From NCBI GenBank assembly GCA_034401135.1, contig JAWZSP010000008.1, positions 1,426,001-1,490,000 on the forward strand: a stretch of DNA of 64,000 nucleotides, in the 5' to 3' direction. This document shows, piece by piece, positions 23,950 through 33,913 of the stretch; the stretch's first letter is position 1; every line of letters begins with the position of its first letter. The translations under genes were made by a program, and so were the position numbers. The notes under the pieces are model-generated. The model did not search any database and was not told where the DNA came from. It was given only the letters and a program-made list of their open reading frames with translations. Origin of the DNA: Volutella citrinella (lineage: Eukaryota > Ascomycota > Sordariomycetes > Hypocreales > Nectriaceae).

Positions 23950-24740
23950 ATGGCCGACGAGAGTACACAATATACCGAGTCCGACATCTGGGGCTCGCCC
24001 ACCCAGAATGCCCCACCATCATCATCCCATCCCAGGACACCCAAGACCCCCCGTACGCCCAAGACTCCCTCGGGCCGGGAACACACGCTGGAGCAGACCC
24101 TTGATCCCGAGGCTGCTCTGCGCCAGGAGCTCGAGGGAGTCCGGAGCGTAAATGAGGGAATCGAGGGAGTCATTGCGACGTTGGAGCGTGCAGGTGGAAA
24201 TATGGAGGTACTTGAGAGTCACTTACTTCTTTCATTATTCAACGCCAGCCCCTATTCTGACCATTCCTCTAGACCGTATTAAAAACCGTAAACAATGCAT
24301 CTGTGCTCCTAAACTCCTGGACTCGCATCCTATCACAGACCGAGCACAACCAGCGGCTCATCTTGGACCCAACTTGGAAAGGCGCGGCTGATGACCTTGC
24401 AGAGCAAGAGGCTGAAGCACTGCGCAAGCAACAGGCTGCCGCAAGAAAAGCAGCCGAGGAGGAAGAGAGGCAGGAAGAGCTGCGCCGCCGTCGAGAGGAG
24501 GAGAGCCGGAAAGCAGCGGCAGCGACGGTCCCTGCCAGGTTATCTCGCAGCTCTGGTCCAAGGGGCTCCCGCTCGCGAACCCAGACTGCTGCCACAAAGG
24601 CCGGCTCTGGCTCTGGCTCGGGTAGCTTGCATGATAAGAGCTCGTCGAGCATTCCGAGCGTGCGCGGAACTTCCAACATAGGACGGGGTTATGGCGTTGG
24701 AAGAACGACTAGAAGTCGTACCCGAGGCCAAGGTCAGTGA
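23950..24740 (+). CDS. duo1: DASH complex subunit Duo1
   Basis: The exons are 23950-24207 and 24273-24740, giving 241 aa. The 65-nt intron has acceptor TCTAG and joins GGNME to TVLKTVNNAS. The Duo1 family core is clear: LRQELEGVRSVNEGIEGVI, then a helical segment with SVLLNSWTRILSQTEHNQRL and an acidic stretch DPTWKGAADDLAEQEAEA. A charged coiled coil follows (about residues 128-170), then a Ser/Gly/Arg-rich basic tail ending in RTTRSRTRGQGQ. The DASH (Dam1) complex forms rings that couple kinetochores to microtubules in fungi; Duo1 is one of its ten subunits. The TPKTPRTPKTP repeat near the N-terminus offers mitotic kinase sites. The stop codon is 111 nt from that of the convergent RNase H2B gene. 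Confidence 0.93.
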
Positions 24741-24851
24741 AGGAGATGGCACTTTCTCTTGCACCAGAGACCTCTTCTCTTATGATCATCCTCTTCACGT
24801 GATGCCATGAACCAGATACCCAATATAAACCACGGTCATTGCCCGGTATTA

Positions 24852-26150
24852 TTATTTCTTCTTGAAGAAATCACTCATCTTCTTCATGCCCGTCGTGTCA
24901 ACCTTCTTCAGATTGCGCACACCGCGGCTCTCGTTTGCCTTTCTCTTCTTCTCCTCTTCCAGCTTTCGCTTTTTCTCAGCTCGCGCTTCGTCCTCTTCAT
25001 CGTCAAGTCCGTGCTTGCGTGAGAAGTCGCCGGCTGACCGAGCTGCCATGGTCTCGGCCCGCAGTTTCGCAAGCTTGGCGACATACTCATTGAGAGGTGC
25101 AAAGTCCACTGAACTCAGCTCGGGGTTGGCTAGAGATTCCTGAAGTTGCGTGGCCATCGCAGGGGCAATGTAACTGGCGCAAATGAAATCGAAGGCCACT
25201 CGCAGGCGTTGAAGCGAAAGAACCTCGGCTGATGCTTGCATCGCACTCACTACATTGTCTGCGCTTGCAACGTCTTCTGAAAAGGAAGTCGCAGCTGTCG
25301 ACGGTTGCGATTCCGCAGACGAAGCGGCCTCGCTCGATGCGGCAGTTGACTGTGTCTCGCTTGATTCCAGGTTGGGTGTTGATTCTTGTGACTCGGTTTT
25401 GTTGGTTTCGGCAACGGTGCGAGTTTGGATAAGGATTGGAGCCTCCAGGACTTTCTTTACAAACTTCTCCTCCATGCTCGGGGGCAAACCCCCAGCACTC
25501 ATCTTCTTCGCTTTGTCAATGATGAGTCCAAGTAGCTTTTTGTCGTCCAGTCGAGACATGCTCTCATCCCCGGCCTCGACCGTGTCGCATACGACCCCAA
25601 TTCTCCTTTCCACGAGTTTTCGAGTCTTGTCGCATCGCAGAATCTCCTGTAGGTGAGAGGACTCCTCAGGAAGCTTATCGAGGTGGTCATCGCTGGTGAG
25701 AAACATGCGCTTCTTTTCGCCAGATTCCTTTTCCGTCTTGAATTGGCCAAGCGCTGGGAGGACTAAGAAGATAGGGTCGATCGCTGTCGCCATGAACAGC
25801 TCTGCGCCGGTCGAGGTTTCTCCCTGGCGTGGAGAATCACTCAATGCATCGGGCTCCACCGAGGTGGATTCAACCAGCCAGCTGCGAGGGTCTGTCTTGG
25901 GAGCGGCTATCTTGGTGAACTCAAAGATGCCGGTCTCTTCGCAGACCAGGTATCGAGATGGCCGGGCATGCCTGGGGTTGGGCAGTGTGACTATTCGGGC
26001 ATCGGGAGTCACTTTGGCAGGGAGGATGAAGAGCTGCGAGGGCTTTCCGGCTTTTGGCGCGAGCGTATATTTGGAAGACGACTCCTTGGCAGTTGCTGAG
26101 GAATTCGCGTCTGCCGCTGCGGGCTTGCTTGACCTGGTGGCCCTTGCCAT
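24852..26150 (-). CDS. rnh202: Ribonuclease H2 subunit B
   Basis: This is a single exon encoding 432 aa. The ATG at 26150-26148 is in good context (GCCATGGCA) and precedes MARATRSSKPA; the frame stays open upstream, but those codons have no family features. The N-terminal triple-barrel region (SQLFILPAKVTPDARIVTLPNPRH, then TGIFEFTKI and ELFMATAIDPIFLVLP) and the following helical region with HLDKLPEESSHLQEILRC match the Ydr279/RNASEH2B family. The C-terminus ends MKKMSDFFKKK, a PIP-box-like motif comparable to that of human RNASEH2B, which contacts PCNA. The RNase H2 trimer removes ribonucleotides from DNA. The middle region (about residues 260-310) is a Ser/Glu/Ala-rich linker. The gene is divergent from mcm10 across 647 bp. 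Confidence 0.92.
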   Translation of the reverse strand: MARATRSSKPAAADANSSATAKESSSKYTLAPKAGKPSQLFILPAKVTPDARIVTLPNPRHARPSRYLVCEETGIFEFTKIAAPKTDPRSWLVESTSVEPDALSDSPRQGETSTGAELFMATAIDPIFLVLPALGQFKTEKESGEKKRMFLTSDDHLDKLPEESSHLQEILRCDKTRKLVERRIGVVCDTVEAGDESMSRLDDKKLLGLIIDKAKKMSAGGLPPSMEEKFVKKVLEAPILIQTRTVAETNKTESQESTPNLESSETQSTAASSEAASSAESQPSTAATSFSEDVASADNVVSAMQASAEVLSLQRLRVAFDFICASYIAPAMATQLQESLANPELSSVDFAPLNEYVAKLAKLRAETMAARSAGDFSRKHGLDDEEDEARAEKKRKLEEEKKRKANESRGVRNLKKVDTTGMKKMSDFFKKK

Positions 26151-26797
26151 GGCCGCGGGATCGAACTCGGTGTTGAGATGCTGTGTGGCTGGCAGGTCGC
26201 GAATTATCGAAAAGGAATCAAGGTCTTCCCAAGGGACAGTAGAAGAAGGCGGCGTTTTCTCTTGGACGTTGTTGAATGTGTGTTGTATTTTGGTGTTGCT
26301 GGCCAGAGAGAAGAGGCGCCAGTATGACTCGATCGCCCGTAAAGTGGTATTAGATTTGGTGTCGCAGAGACGCGTAGAGCGCGTCGGAGAGCAGGGGGCC
26401 AGGGCGCCATCTTTAGCGCAGCCAACTGATGGCCAAGCTTGCCAAGGTCCGGCTGGGGCGGGCAGTTGACTGGCGGGACTGAGTCTCAGAGTCTCCACTG
26501 CCCGCCTCCGCCAAGCGTCCCAGCCAGGACATTCAAGCAAGAGCCAAAACCGCCATTTGAAGAAGCTTTTACTCGTATCAACAGTCGCCTGCCCTTGAGC
26601 ATCGCTATCCCACATCGTCCTGCCCAAGTGCTCGTGCTCGGCGTCGCACCTGAATGGCATTTTCTGCCGCCTCCTTCAGCGTCGCATGCCCTCGCCCTGG
26701 GGAGAATGCGCCACAGTACCTCCATCCTCTACTAAGCTTGTGAACATTGCCTGGCCCCGATTTTTTCCACTTCTATTGGAGCTGCCCAGCAGGTGTC
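26151..26797. promoter_or_regulatory. Shared promoter of rnh202 (-) and mcm10 (+)
   Basis: These 647 bp separate the start codons of two DNA-replication genes read in opposite directions. An ACGCGT hexamer lies at 26370-26375, about 220 bp from the rnh202 ATG. The rnh202 frame stays open through much of this region, but without conserved sequence. Co-regulation in S phase is the natural inference. Confidence 0.55.
26370..26375. promoter_or_regulatory. ACGCGT hexamer (candidate MCB/MBF site)
   Basis: This is a second perfect MluI cell-cycle box, in the promoter shared by rnh202 and mcm10. The only other copies I noticed lie in the sirtuin intron (3303-3308) and upstream of the tyrosinase gene (38003-38008). 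Confidence 0.45.
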
Positions 26798-29244
26798 ATG
26801 GCTCCAGGTAAGGATAACCCAAGATGTTGCTGCCCAGCATGGCCTGTACGGAAGCTGACGATGGAGTAGGAACCCCGGGCTCGGAACCACAATGGCCACC
26901 ACGATCTCCCCACGAGGCGTTGCTCAGCACTCCTGGCGGCCGGGAACGCTACCGACAAATGCTCGAGACCTCGCCGTCACCGTCGCCGTCGAGGCGGACT
27001 CGACAGTTACCAGCAGTCAACCTACTGCAGGCGATGGAGGCCGACGGGGACGATGATGAAGACGAGGAGACTTTGCAGTTGAAACTGCAAGAGATCCAGG
27101 CTCGCCTGAAGCTCAAGAAGCTGCAAAATGCCAAGCAGAAGAAAGCCGTTGAGGATGGGGTCGACACTCTTGATGCGACAACCTCTGAACTCGCGATATC
27201 GAGACAAGAACGGAGCAAACCCAGGGCCCCGATGCCCATCAACAACGAAAACAGAGAACCAAAAGCTCAAGCCCAACCGAAACCTCCTGCGTCGCCCGTG
27301 CGCAAAGCTCATCAGACACAAATCCAGGTTCCTGCGTCGCCTGTGAGGAAGGTCCAGCAAGCGCAGCCTCAGACGTCTCCAAGCCGAGTGCTTCTGGGAA
27401 TCGACAAGGGCTTGAAAGCGAGGGACGTTTCTCTGAAGAGAGCGCCGAGCTACAGGGACTCCCAAATAAGCAGCGAAACAAGCCAGTCCGGTGGATACCT
27501 GAGGAGATCTAGGACGGCCATGAGTGTAGCTGAGACGGCGCGCCCACTCAGTTTCAATGAGCGACTGGCTGCTGCAAGAACGGAAGAAGTCGACCGGGCA
27601 GAGAGGTCGCAGAAGGCCCAGAGGATGAGAACAACTGCCTTTGGGATCGGTAAGGACGAGATGGAACAATACAAGAAGAACGCTGTTGATATTCCTGACG
27701 AACCGATACGGGCTCCGGAGTTCTCGAGGGAAGAGATCGTCCCACAGGCCAAGCCACCTGCGGGTGGGCTTCGACGAAGCAACACGGTCCCTAGTAGACC
27801 AACCCTGGACAGACAGGCAACGGCGGCGTCTTCTTCCTCATCCGGCAGCGCCAGGATAGCAGCGAAGAAGCCAGAGAATGTTACGGAGGAGCAGGCGGCA
27901 GGATTTGAGCCTTACTCAAGCTTTCATCTATCCAAGAGAATACTGCCGCACAGTGTACTTGCGCGGCATGTCTCTGGGAAGAAGGTCTACTGCATTAAAG
28001 ATCTACTTCGGGTAGTCAAGGCGCCTGACTTTCAACTACCAGATATTGAACAAGACATTGTCGTCTTTGCAATACTGGCTAAGAAATCGGAGCCTCGATC
28101 CCACAAGGAGTCCATCGTCAAGAAGGGACTGAACAAGGAGGAAAAGGAAAAGTACATGGTGATGACTCTCGTGGATTTGGAATACGAGGTCGATCTTTTC
28201 CTCTTCAATTCGGGCTTTAGGAGGTTCTGGAAACTCACCGAGGGAACTGCCATCGCAATCCTGAACCCCACCATCATGCCACCACCCCCAGGTCGGCAGG
28301 CTACCGGACGCTTCAGTCTCGTTATCAATTCGGACGACGACACGATCGTCGAAATCGGCAAATCCCGGGACCTGGGTGGCTGCGAATCTGTCAAAGCAGA
28401 TGGAGAGCTCTGCGGTGCTTGGATCAACAGGAAGAGAACGCAGCACTGCGAATTTCACTCCAACCAAGCGATCCGCAGACAGCAAGCCTCCAGGATAGAG
28501 ATGAACGGTGCGGGTTTCGGCGCAAGGAAACACAACTCGCACCAAGTTTATGGCTACCGCAAAGATGGGTCCAAGGATCCCCCGAAGTCCAAAAACACGG
28601 CATATGATTTTGAGACTAAGACTCACTGGTTTGCCTCTCGTTCGATGAGCGCTGCTAATTTGATCGACGGCAAAGACCGAACGCCGCACGATAGAAAGGA
28701 GCGGGCCGAATTCCTAAAGCGCGACCTTGAATCAAAGGAACGGGAGCGGGAGATGATGAAAAAGCTGGGCAAAGTCGGCAACGCAGCGGGGAAGGAATAC
28801 ATGCGCCAAGCGGGGTCGAGGACCTCAGCAAGCAGGCCTGGCGCCGCCTCTTCGCTCTCCCAGGTGTCTGATGACATGCCTGCCCCGTCCGAGGAGCCTT
28901 CCAGACCGGACGCCAGATCGCTCGGGCTACTGGGAAGAGACGACGCAGTTCATCTTAGTCCCATTAAGCGGAAGCGGCCCGAGAGTTCAACAGCTGGTTC
29001 GGTGACTGGTTCGGTCGCGAGCGGTAGCCGATCGGCCCTGGGCTGGGGTAGCAATCTCAGGGATAAGCTTTCGAAGATGAAGGAGGGAGAAAAGCTGCGG
29101 AAAGAGGATCCGCCGCAGCGCAAGAAGACGCGGTTCGTAACGGAAAAGGGTATCAGAGAGGCAGGCCGGGAGAGCCTGGGCAACGAGCTCCTAGAGCGGC
29201 AGGTAACGCTCGAAGACGACGATGACGAGCTGGTCATTGTATAG
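26798..29244 (+). CDS. mcm10: DNA replication protein Mcm10
   Basis: The exons are 26798-26807 and 26870-29244, giving 794 aa. The first coding exon is only 10 nt (ATGGCTCCAG). The 62-nt intron has donor GTAAGG and acceptor GTAG and gives MAPGTPGSEPQWPPRSPHEALLS. A later ATG at 26824 is in frame but lies inside the intron. A predicted coiled coil (about residues 60-90) is followed by a disordered region. The OB-fold lies at about 390-500 (YSSFHLSKRILPHSVLARHV, then KYMVMTLVDLEYEVDLFLF). The zinc finger matches the family spacing C-x9-C-x11-C-x2-H exactly: Cys508, Cys518, Cys530, His533. Mcm10 activates the CMG helicase and binds single-stranded DNA and polymerase alpha. The C-terminus ends with an acidic run. 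Confidence 0.95.
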
Positions 29245-32200
29245 ACATTTCCTTGTATTTTTGCGGGGCATCGGGGCGCATTGGCATACCAAGTACAATT
29301 TGCTTGTATCGGCGTTGGGAGGGGGAATTCGTTCCGCTCGAAATCAGGGTGACGAGTTACGATAGCATCTGTTCTCCGAGGCGAAGCCATTGGGCGATGT
29401 ATGAATCCAGAGCATATCCAATTCCATTGTGACTCCTCATTCTTCGGATGGTGTCCTATCACGAAGCGGGCGTAACGTCTCTGGCTGGAAGCGCGACGGG
29501 CAGAGACTCTGACATTGCCTCGTGTAGGATACGGCTGGGGTCTGATGTGGAGGAGACTGATATCGGCTCGGATCAAGGGCACATGGGACATTGTTGTATT
29601 TCCAAGGCGCCATAGCCGAAGCGACGGCGGCATAGCTACGCCCGTCAGCTACTCCAAGCTTGTGAGGGCTTGAAGAGCTAGCAGAGAGCAGTTTCCAGTC
29701 TGGGAGTCGTGCAGCGGAGGCGATGGCATGCATGAGGCCGGGGTACCAAAGACGGAGCGTCATTTGACAACCGGGCCCCATAGTGCATACGGTCAAACCC
29801 TGCCCGTCGCCGGCCGTTTTCGAATCAGCGGTTCTCGTTGCTACGTTTCGTGAGGCACTGCCTCGACGGTTCCCCAATGCGACCCCGCACAGCAGGCTAT
29901 ATGAGCGAAATGCGCGCTGTTCTTGCTGTCTCGGGAAACGGGTGCAGCAATTCACTGAGAGCTAGGTTCCACCTTGGTGGAGGACTGTAACCCTCGGCAG
30001 GGTCAGAAGACAGGTGCTCGCATCAACGGAAACTCACCGGCGATGCAGTGAGTGAAAATAGGCGGAGGGAGAAGGCCACCGTAAGCCAAGCCCCTGTCAA
30101 ATGAGGGGCGCTGGGAGAGGGAAATTGGGGAGACCGTGGAGGAGGAGTCGGATGAGGAGGAAGAGGTTGTCGTTTGGGGGTCTCCCGAGTTTGGGTAGTA
30201 TTCCTGGTTCTTGGGACTGATGCGTGCTTCGACTGCGCCACGTCTCTACCTTGGGTCTTGTATAGGATGGTCTGCACGCGGCCTACTGGGGGAAAATATT
30301 GACTAAAGAATGACCATTTTCACGTCGGAAAAGGTGGCGATGCAGTTTCGTGGACGGCGTCCTGTCGAGCTCGGCCCTGTCCTCATGCTGCTTGGCTCGT
30401 CTTGACCAAGTGGGAGGACTTTTGAGGTGCTGTGAGCGGTTGTAAATGAGCAGTCAGGTTTGTTCCGGGCAAAAACGGCAGAGGTTTCAATTTCAGCAAC
30501 TGGGATTGACGGCATCGGCCCAGACTCGTGGGGATGGGATGTGATGTGATGTCGCTTCCCCGCGTTGTCAAAGTCCTGGCGCCTTCCCGTTGGACGTGGG
30601 CACAGTGCGAGTTTTTGGTGGCTGACGGACGCCATTTTGGAGCCCAACTTTCCCCAACTCCCGTCAAAGATGGTTCCTAGCCCTGGGCACCATCACGCGG
30701 TCAGCTGGCCGACCATCTCACCCGGTATGATGCCAAGGATGCCTAATGCCATGTAGTCCTCGAAATACATACTTACAGACACGAAGCGGAGCCTCTTGCT
30801 ATCAGTGATGGCGGCACCCCTGACCTGGGACTACAGATCCCCGCGAGCCTGTGGGTCAACTACTCCAGAAACAGACAGCCAAACAGCTCATGCTCATTCA
30901 AGGATTACACCTTTGCCTGTCCGTTGAGAGGCCCCGGCGGTGAAAACTAGCAAAACTCAACTCCATTCTGGACCGCGGACGGAAAAAATCATCTCAACTC
31001 CTGACACACTCTGCAGGCGAGTTGCATATAACATGGGCACGTGTGACGAGCACATGGAGTCGCCGGAGCCACTCAGTGAAGCCGACTCTCAGACCGGTGC
31101 CGGGGGGGAGTGGTTCCTGGGCCCATGGCAGACAGCCGCCGTGTCCAGCTCAAGCGCGGCTCGAGTGACACCGGCGACCTCGGGGCTTCGTTGCACGGCG
31201 GCGAGGCCTCCCATGGATTCGCTGTATTATGGCGTACCACCAGGCCACGATGCGGTAGTATCTATTGCTCACCCGGGGCCCAACAGACTGACGCGCTGTC
31301 GATCCTCGGAGACGGCGGCGCTGCAATTCTTGCTTTTTTCCTGGTTCCTGTCCTGGCGTTGGAGGAGCTGCACAAGAAGCCACGCGCAGGAGACCACCCA
31401 CGCAAGGGGCGATGACGCGCGCTGGGCGACGGGAGTGCCGTCGAGAGCGGTTGTGGTGTTGTGGCACTGCCGCCAGTTACGAAGCGAAAGAAAGGCCCCC
31501 TCTCGACCGTGGTGCTGCGCCGCGCGAGGAGATGCAATATTTGCTCTTCTTGCTCTCCTTTGCAGCCAGGCCGGCGGGTCTGGCCCTACTGCAGCGTCTC
31601 GCTGGACCAACCACGGCGGCCGCGGTGCTCCTGCTGGCAGGTCACCTGTCGCTCAGGTACAGCAAACGTGCAGCCGATCCGGTCGGCAGTGCATTGCGCG
31701 AGGCCTGGAGACGGGGATTTCCATCTGTGAGGCCGGAGGGCGCGACTTTGCGGGCTATCAGGTGCAGGGCAATATGCGCGCCGTGTGTCGGTAGCTGGTG
31801 TTGTACCGGCGGGATGGGATGATGATGGGTTTGGTGGTGGGGAGGATGATGAAGGGTGCAACGGTGCAAGTTGACTGTCAACCTGCAAAGTCGCAGCTGT
31901 GGGGGGGGAGGGGCGGAGGTTGACCACGCTAGCCCCCACGGACAGCGTTGGCCCCGACGCCCAGTCCCCGTAACCCCAGATTTTAGTTCCCGGTTGTCAG
32001 AACCTCCACCCAGTCGGCGCCGCACTGTGTCGCATCATGACCGCTCTTTTACCCCATTGTTGCGGATTGGATAGGTATCTGGTGCGACTTTGCTGCCCGA
32101 AGGCAAGTTACTATTCAATGAGGATACTAGTAGTCAAATTAGTCGTTCTGGTTCCGCCAGCCTCCGCCCAAGAGGGGTCTCCTCAGCGCCAATCTCGGCT

Positions 32201-32785
32201 GACCCTGTCCCGGCTTGGATGGATGGACAGGTCCTTTGCCCGGTTTGCACGACGACAGCTGCCTGATTTTGATGCCCGCTTCCCGAGCGGTCCACAAAAG
32301 AGCCAAATACATTACATGGTTTGTGGGGCAATTCGCCGCCATCATCAATGGCTCCAACGCACGATGCGTTTACAATGCGCATCCACATCATCCATAGCTC
32401 TCCACGAAGAACGTCACCGGGCCTAGACGGCAGTGAACTAGCCGGCCGTGGCGACGCCGAGAGGCACGAGGATACTTCTGTAGTGGGCTGACCCGTCGAC
32501 GACTATAAACTGGCCGGTGCCCCTTCGAGGTGAGATCAAGTTTATAGCAACATCAGTCCTACATTCATCCTTCTCCTCTCTACGTACACTGCATAACGTC
32601 ATCTGCCTTTGCAACCTACATTTTTGCTTACTGTAGATCTTACAAAAGCGAATACATTTAAACTCTATTTACTTTGGACTCGACTTATACGGGGTTTCTC
32701 CATTCACTTAGGAAACCTCGCAACCCCCCACGCCCACTTACATCATCCACTACTATATTTCCACACCCAGTCAAGCAAAGCAGCA
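29245..32785. other. 3.5-kb gene-free stretch between mcm10 and the aldolase gene
   Basis: I find no supportable gene. The longest frame (30940-31794, 284 codons) is biased in composition, overlaps antisense frames and has no recognisable domain. A short GATGT-type repeat lies near 30536-30555 and a G-rich stretch near 31905-31920. The right end contains the aldolase promoter with a TATAAA box. Confidence 0.55.
32504..32509 (+). promoter_or_regulatory. TATAAA box of the aldolase gene
   Basis: A perfect TATAAA lies 277 nt upstream of the aldolase ATG, with a pyrimidine-rich leader between them. Position and orientation fit a core promoter; no transcript start is known. Confidence 0.4.
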
Positions 32786-33913
32786 ATGCCTCCTCACAGC
32801 GATGCTCCTTCACCAGTAGGGTCCTATACCCCCGGTGCCTTCAGTGACAATTTCTGGCACACCTCGGTTCCGACATCAAGGAACTCAACACCAAGCGATA
32901 CCTCCTCCTCGCAAGACTCCCTTGAGGAGCTTGCCCGGGATCTAGCGTCCCATGCAGCGCGACCACTCGTGCCTGGCGTCTACGTACCAACCATGTGCTT
33001 CTTTGAGCAAGAAACGGAAGACGTCGACACGGCCGCCATTGCGGCGCATGCGGTACGTCTGGCGCGCGCCGGTGTGACGGGCCTTGCTACACAGGGCTCT
33101 AACGGAGAGGCTGTCCATCTCACGCACATGGAGCGAAGGCTGGTCACCGCTACGACGCGAGTGGCCCTCAACCAGGCCGGGTTCACGCAGATGCCAATCA
33201 TTGTGGGCTGCGGCGCCCAGAGCATCCGTGAAACGGTGCAGTACTGCCGCGAAGCCTGGGAGGCCGGCGGCGACTACGCGCTGGTGCTACCGCCGTCCTA
33301 CTATGCCACGCTCTTCGCCCCGTCCTCGGAGACGGTGCTCGAGTACTTCTCCAAAGTAGCCGACGGGTCGCCCATCCCCATCATCATCTACAACTTCCCC
33401 GGCGCCGTGGGCGGGCTGGACCTGTCTTCGGACACCATCGTCACGCTGGCCGCTCACCCCAACATTGTCGGTGTCAAGCTGACCTGCGGCAACACGGGGA
33501 AGCTCACACGGGTGGTGACGGCGACGCGGAAGCTGTCAAAGAGCGCCTACGACGCGGCACGCCCCGAATTCGTTGTGCTCGCCGGGTCGGCCGACTTCTT
33601 GATCCCGTCTCTGTCGGGCGGCGGGCACGGCATCTTGGCCGGGTTGGCCAATATCGCACCCAAGGCCTGCGTGCGCACCATGGAGCTGTACCAGCAGGGC
33701 CAGGCGGCCGAGGCCGGCCGCATGCAAGAGGTGGTTGCACAAGGCGACTGGACGGCCATCCAAGGCGGCGTCGTCGGTGTCAAGGCCGGCCTGCAGGCCT
33801 GGATGGGCTACGGAGGAGTTGCTCGCAGCCCGCTCCCGAAACCGACGCCGGAACAGGCGAAGAAGTGGAAGGAGGGCTTCCGGGAGCTGGTTGCTCTCGA
33901 GGACCAGCTATGA
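32786..33913 (+). CDS. DHDPS/HOGA-family class I aldolase (GaaC-like)
   Basis: This is a single exon of 375 aa. The first ATG of the frame (MPPHSDAPSP) is used; the frame is open upstream but has no ATG. After a Ser/Thr/Pro-rich N-terminal extension of about 55 residues comes a TIM-barrel aldolase of the dihydrodipicolinate synthase/N-acetylneuraminate lyase superfamily. The Schiff-base lysine is Lys231 (VGVKLTCGN), the barrel tyrosine is Tyr202 (IIIYNFPG), and GSNGEAVHL replaces the GTTGE loop. The set PGVYVPTMCFF, YALVLPPSYY and YNFPGAVGGLDLSSDT is shared with eukaryotic 4-hydroxy-2-oxoglutarate aldolase and the fungal 2-keto-3-deoxy-L-galactonate aldolase of pectin use. A role in 2-keto-acid cleavage is therefore likely and lysine synthesis is not, since fungi use the aminoadipate route. 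The exact substrate cannot be read from the sequence. Confidence 0.9.
   Translation: MPPHSDAPSPVGSYTPGAFSDNFWHTSVPTSRNSTPSDTSSSQDSLEELARDLASHAARPLVPGVYVPTMCFFEQETEDVDTAAIAAHAVRLARAGVTGLATQGSNGEAVHLTHMERRLVTATTRVALNQAGFTQMPIIVGCGAQSIRETVQYCREAWEAGGDYALVLPPSYYATLFAPSSETVLEYFSKVADGSPIPIIIYNFPGAVGGLDLSSDTIVTLAAHPNIVGVKLTCGNTGKLTRVVTATRKLSKSAYDAARPEFVVLAGSADFLIPSLSGGGHGILAGLANIAPKACVRTMELYQQGQAAEAGRMQEVVAQGDWTAIQGGVVGVKAGLQAWMGYGGVARSPLPKPTPEQAKKWKEGFRELVALEDQL

Noticed and set aside
24303..24740. Separate gene starting at an internal ATG
   Set aside because: It is the second exon of duo1 plus intron sequence; the core family motif spans the splice junction.
26151..26660. N-terminal extension of RNase H2B of about 170 residues
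   Set aside because: The frame is open, but the sequence has no family similarity and runs through the shared promoter. The ATG at 26150 is in better context.
30940..31794. Plus-strand open frame of 284 codons
   Set aside because: Its Arg/Ser/Ala/Cys bias is typical of GC-rich non-coding DNA, no motif is present, and antisense frames of similar length cover it.
31905..31925. G-rich run as a G-quadruplex
   Set aside because: The fourth G-tract is only two bases long, so the pattern falls short of the usual four tracts of three.
32609..32785. Upstream extension of the aldolase
   Set aside because: It has no ATG, and the sequence looks like a pyrimidine-rich leader.
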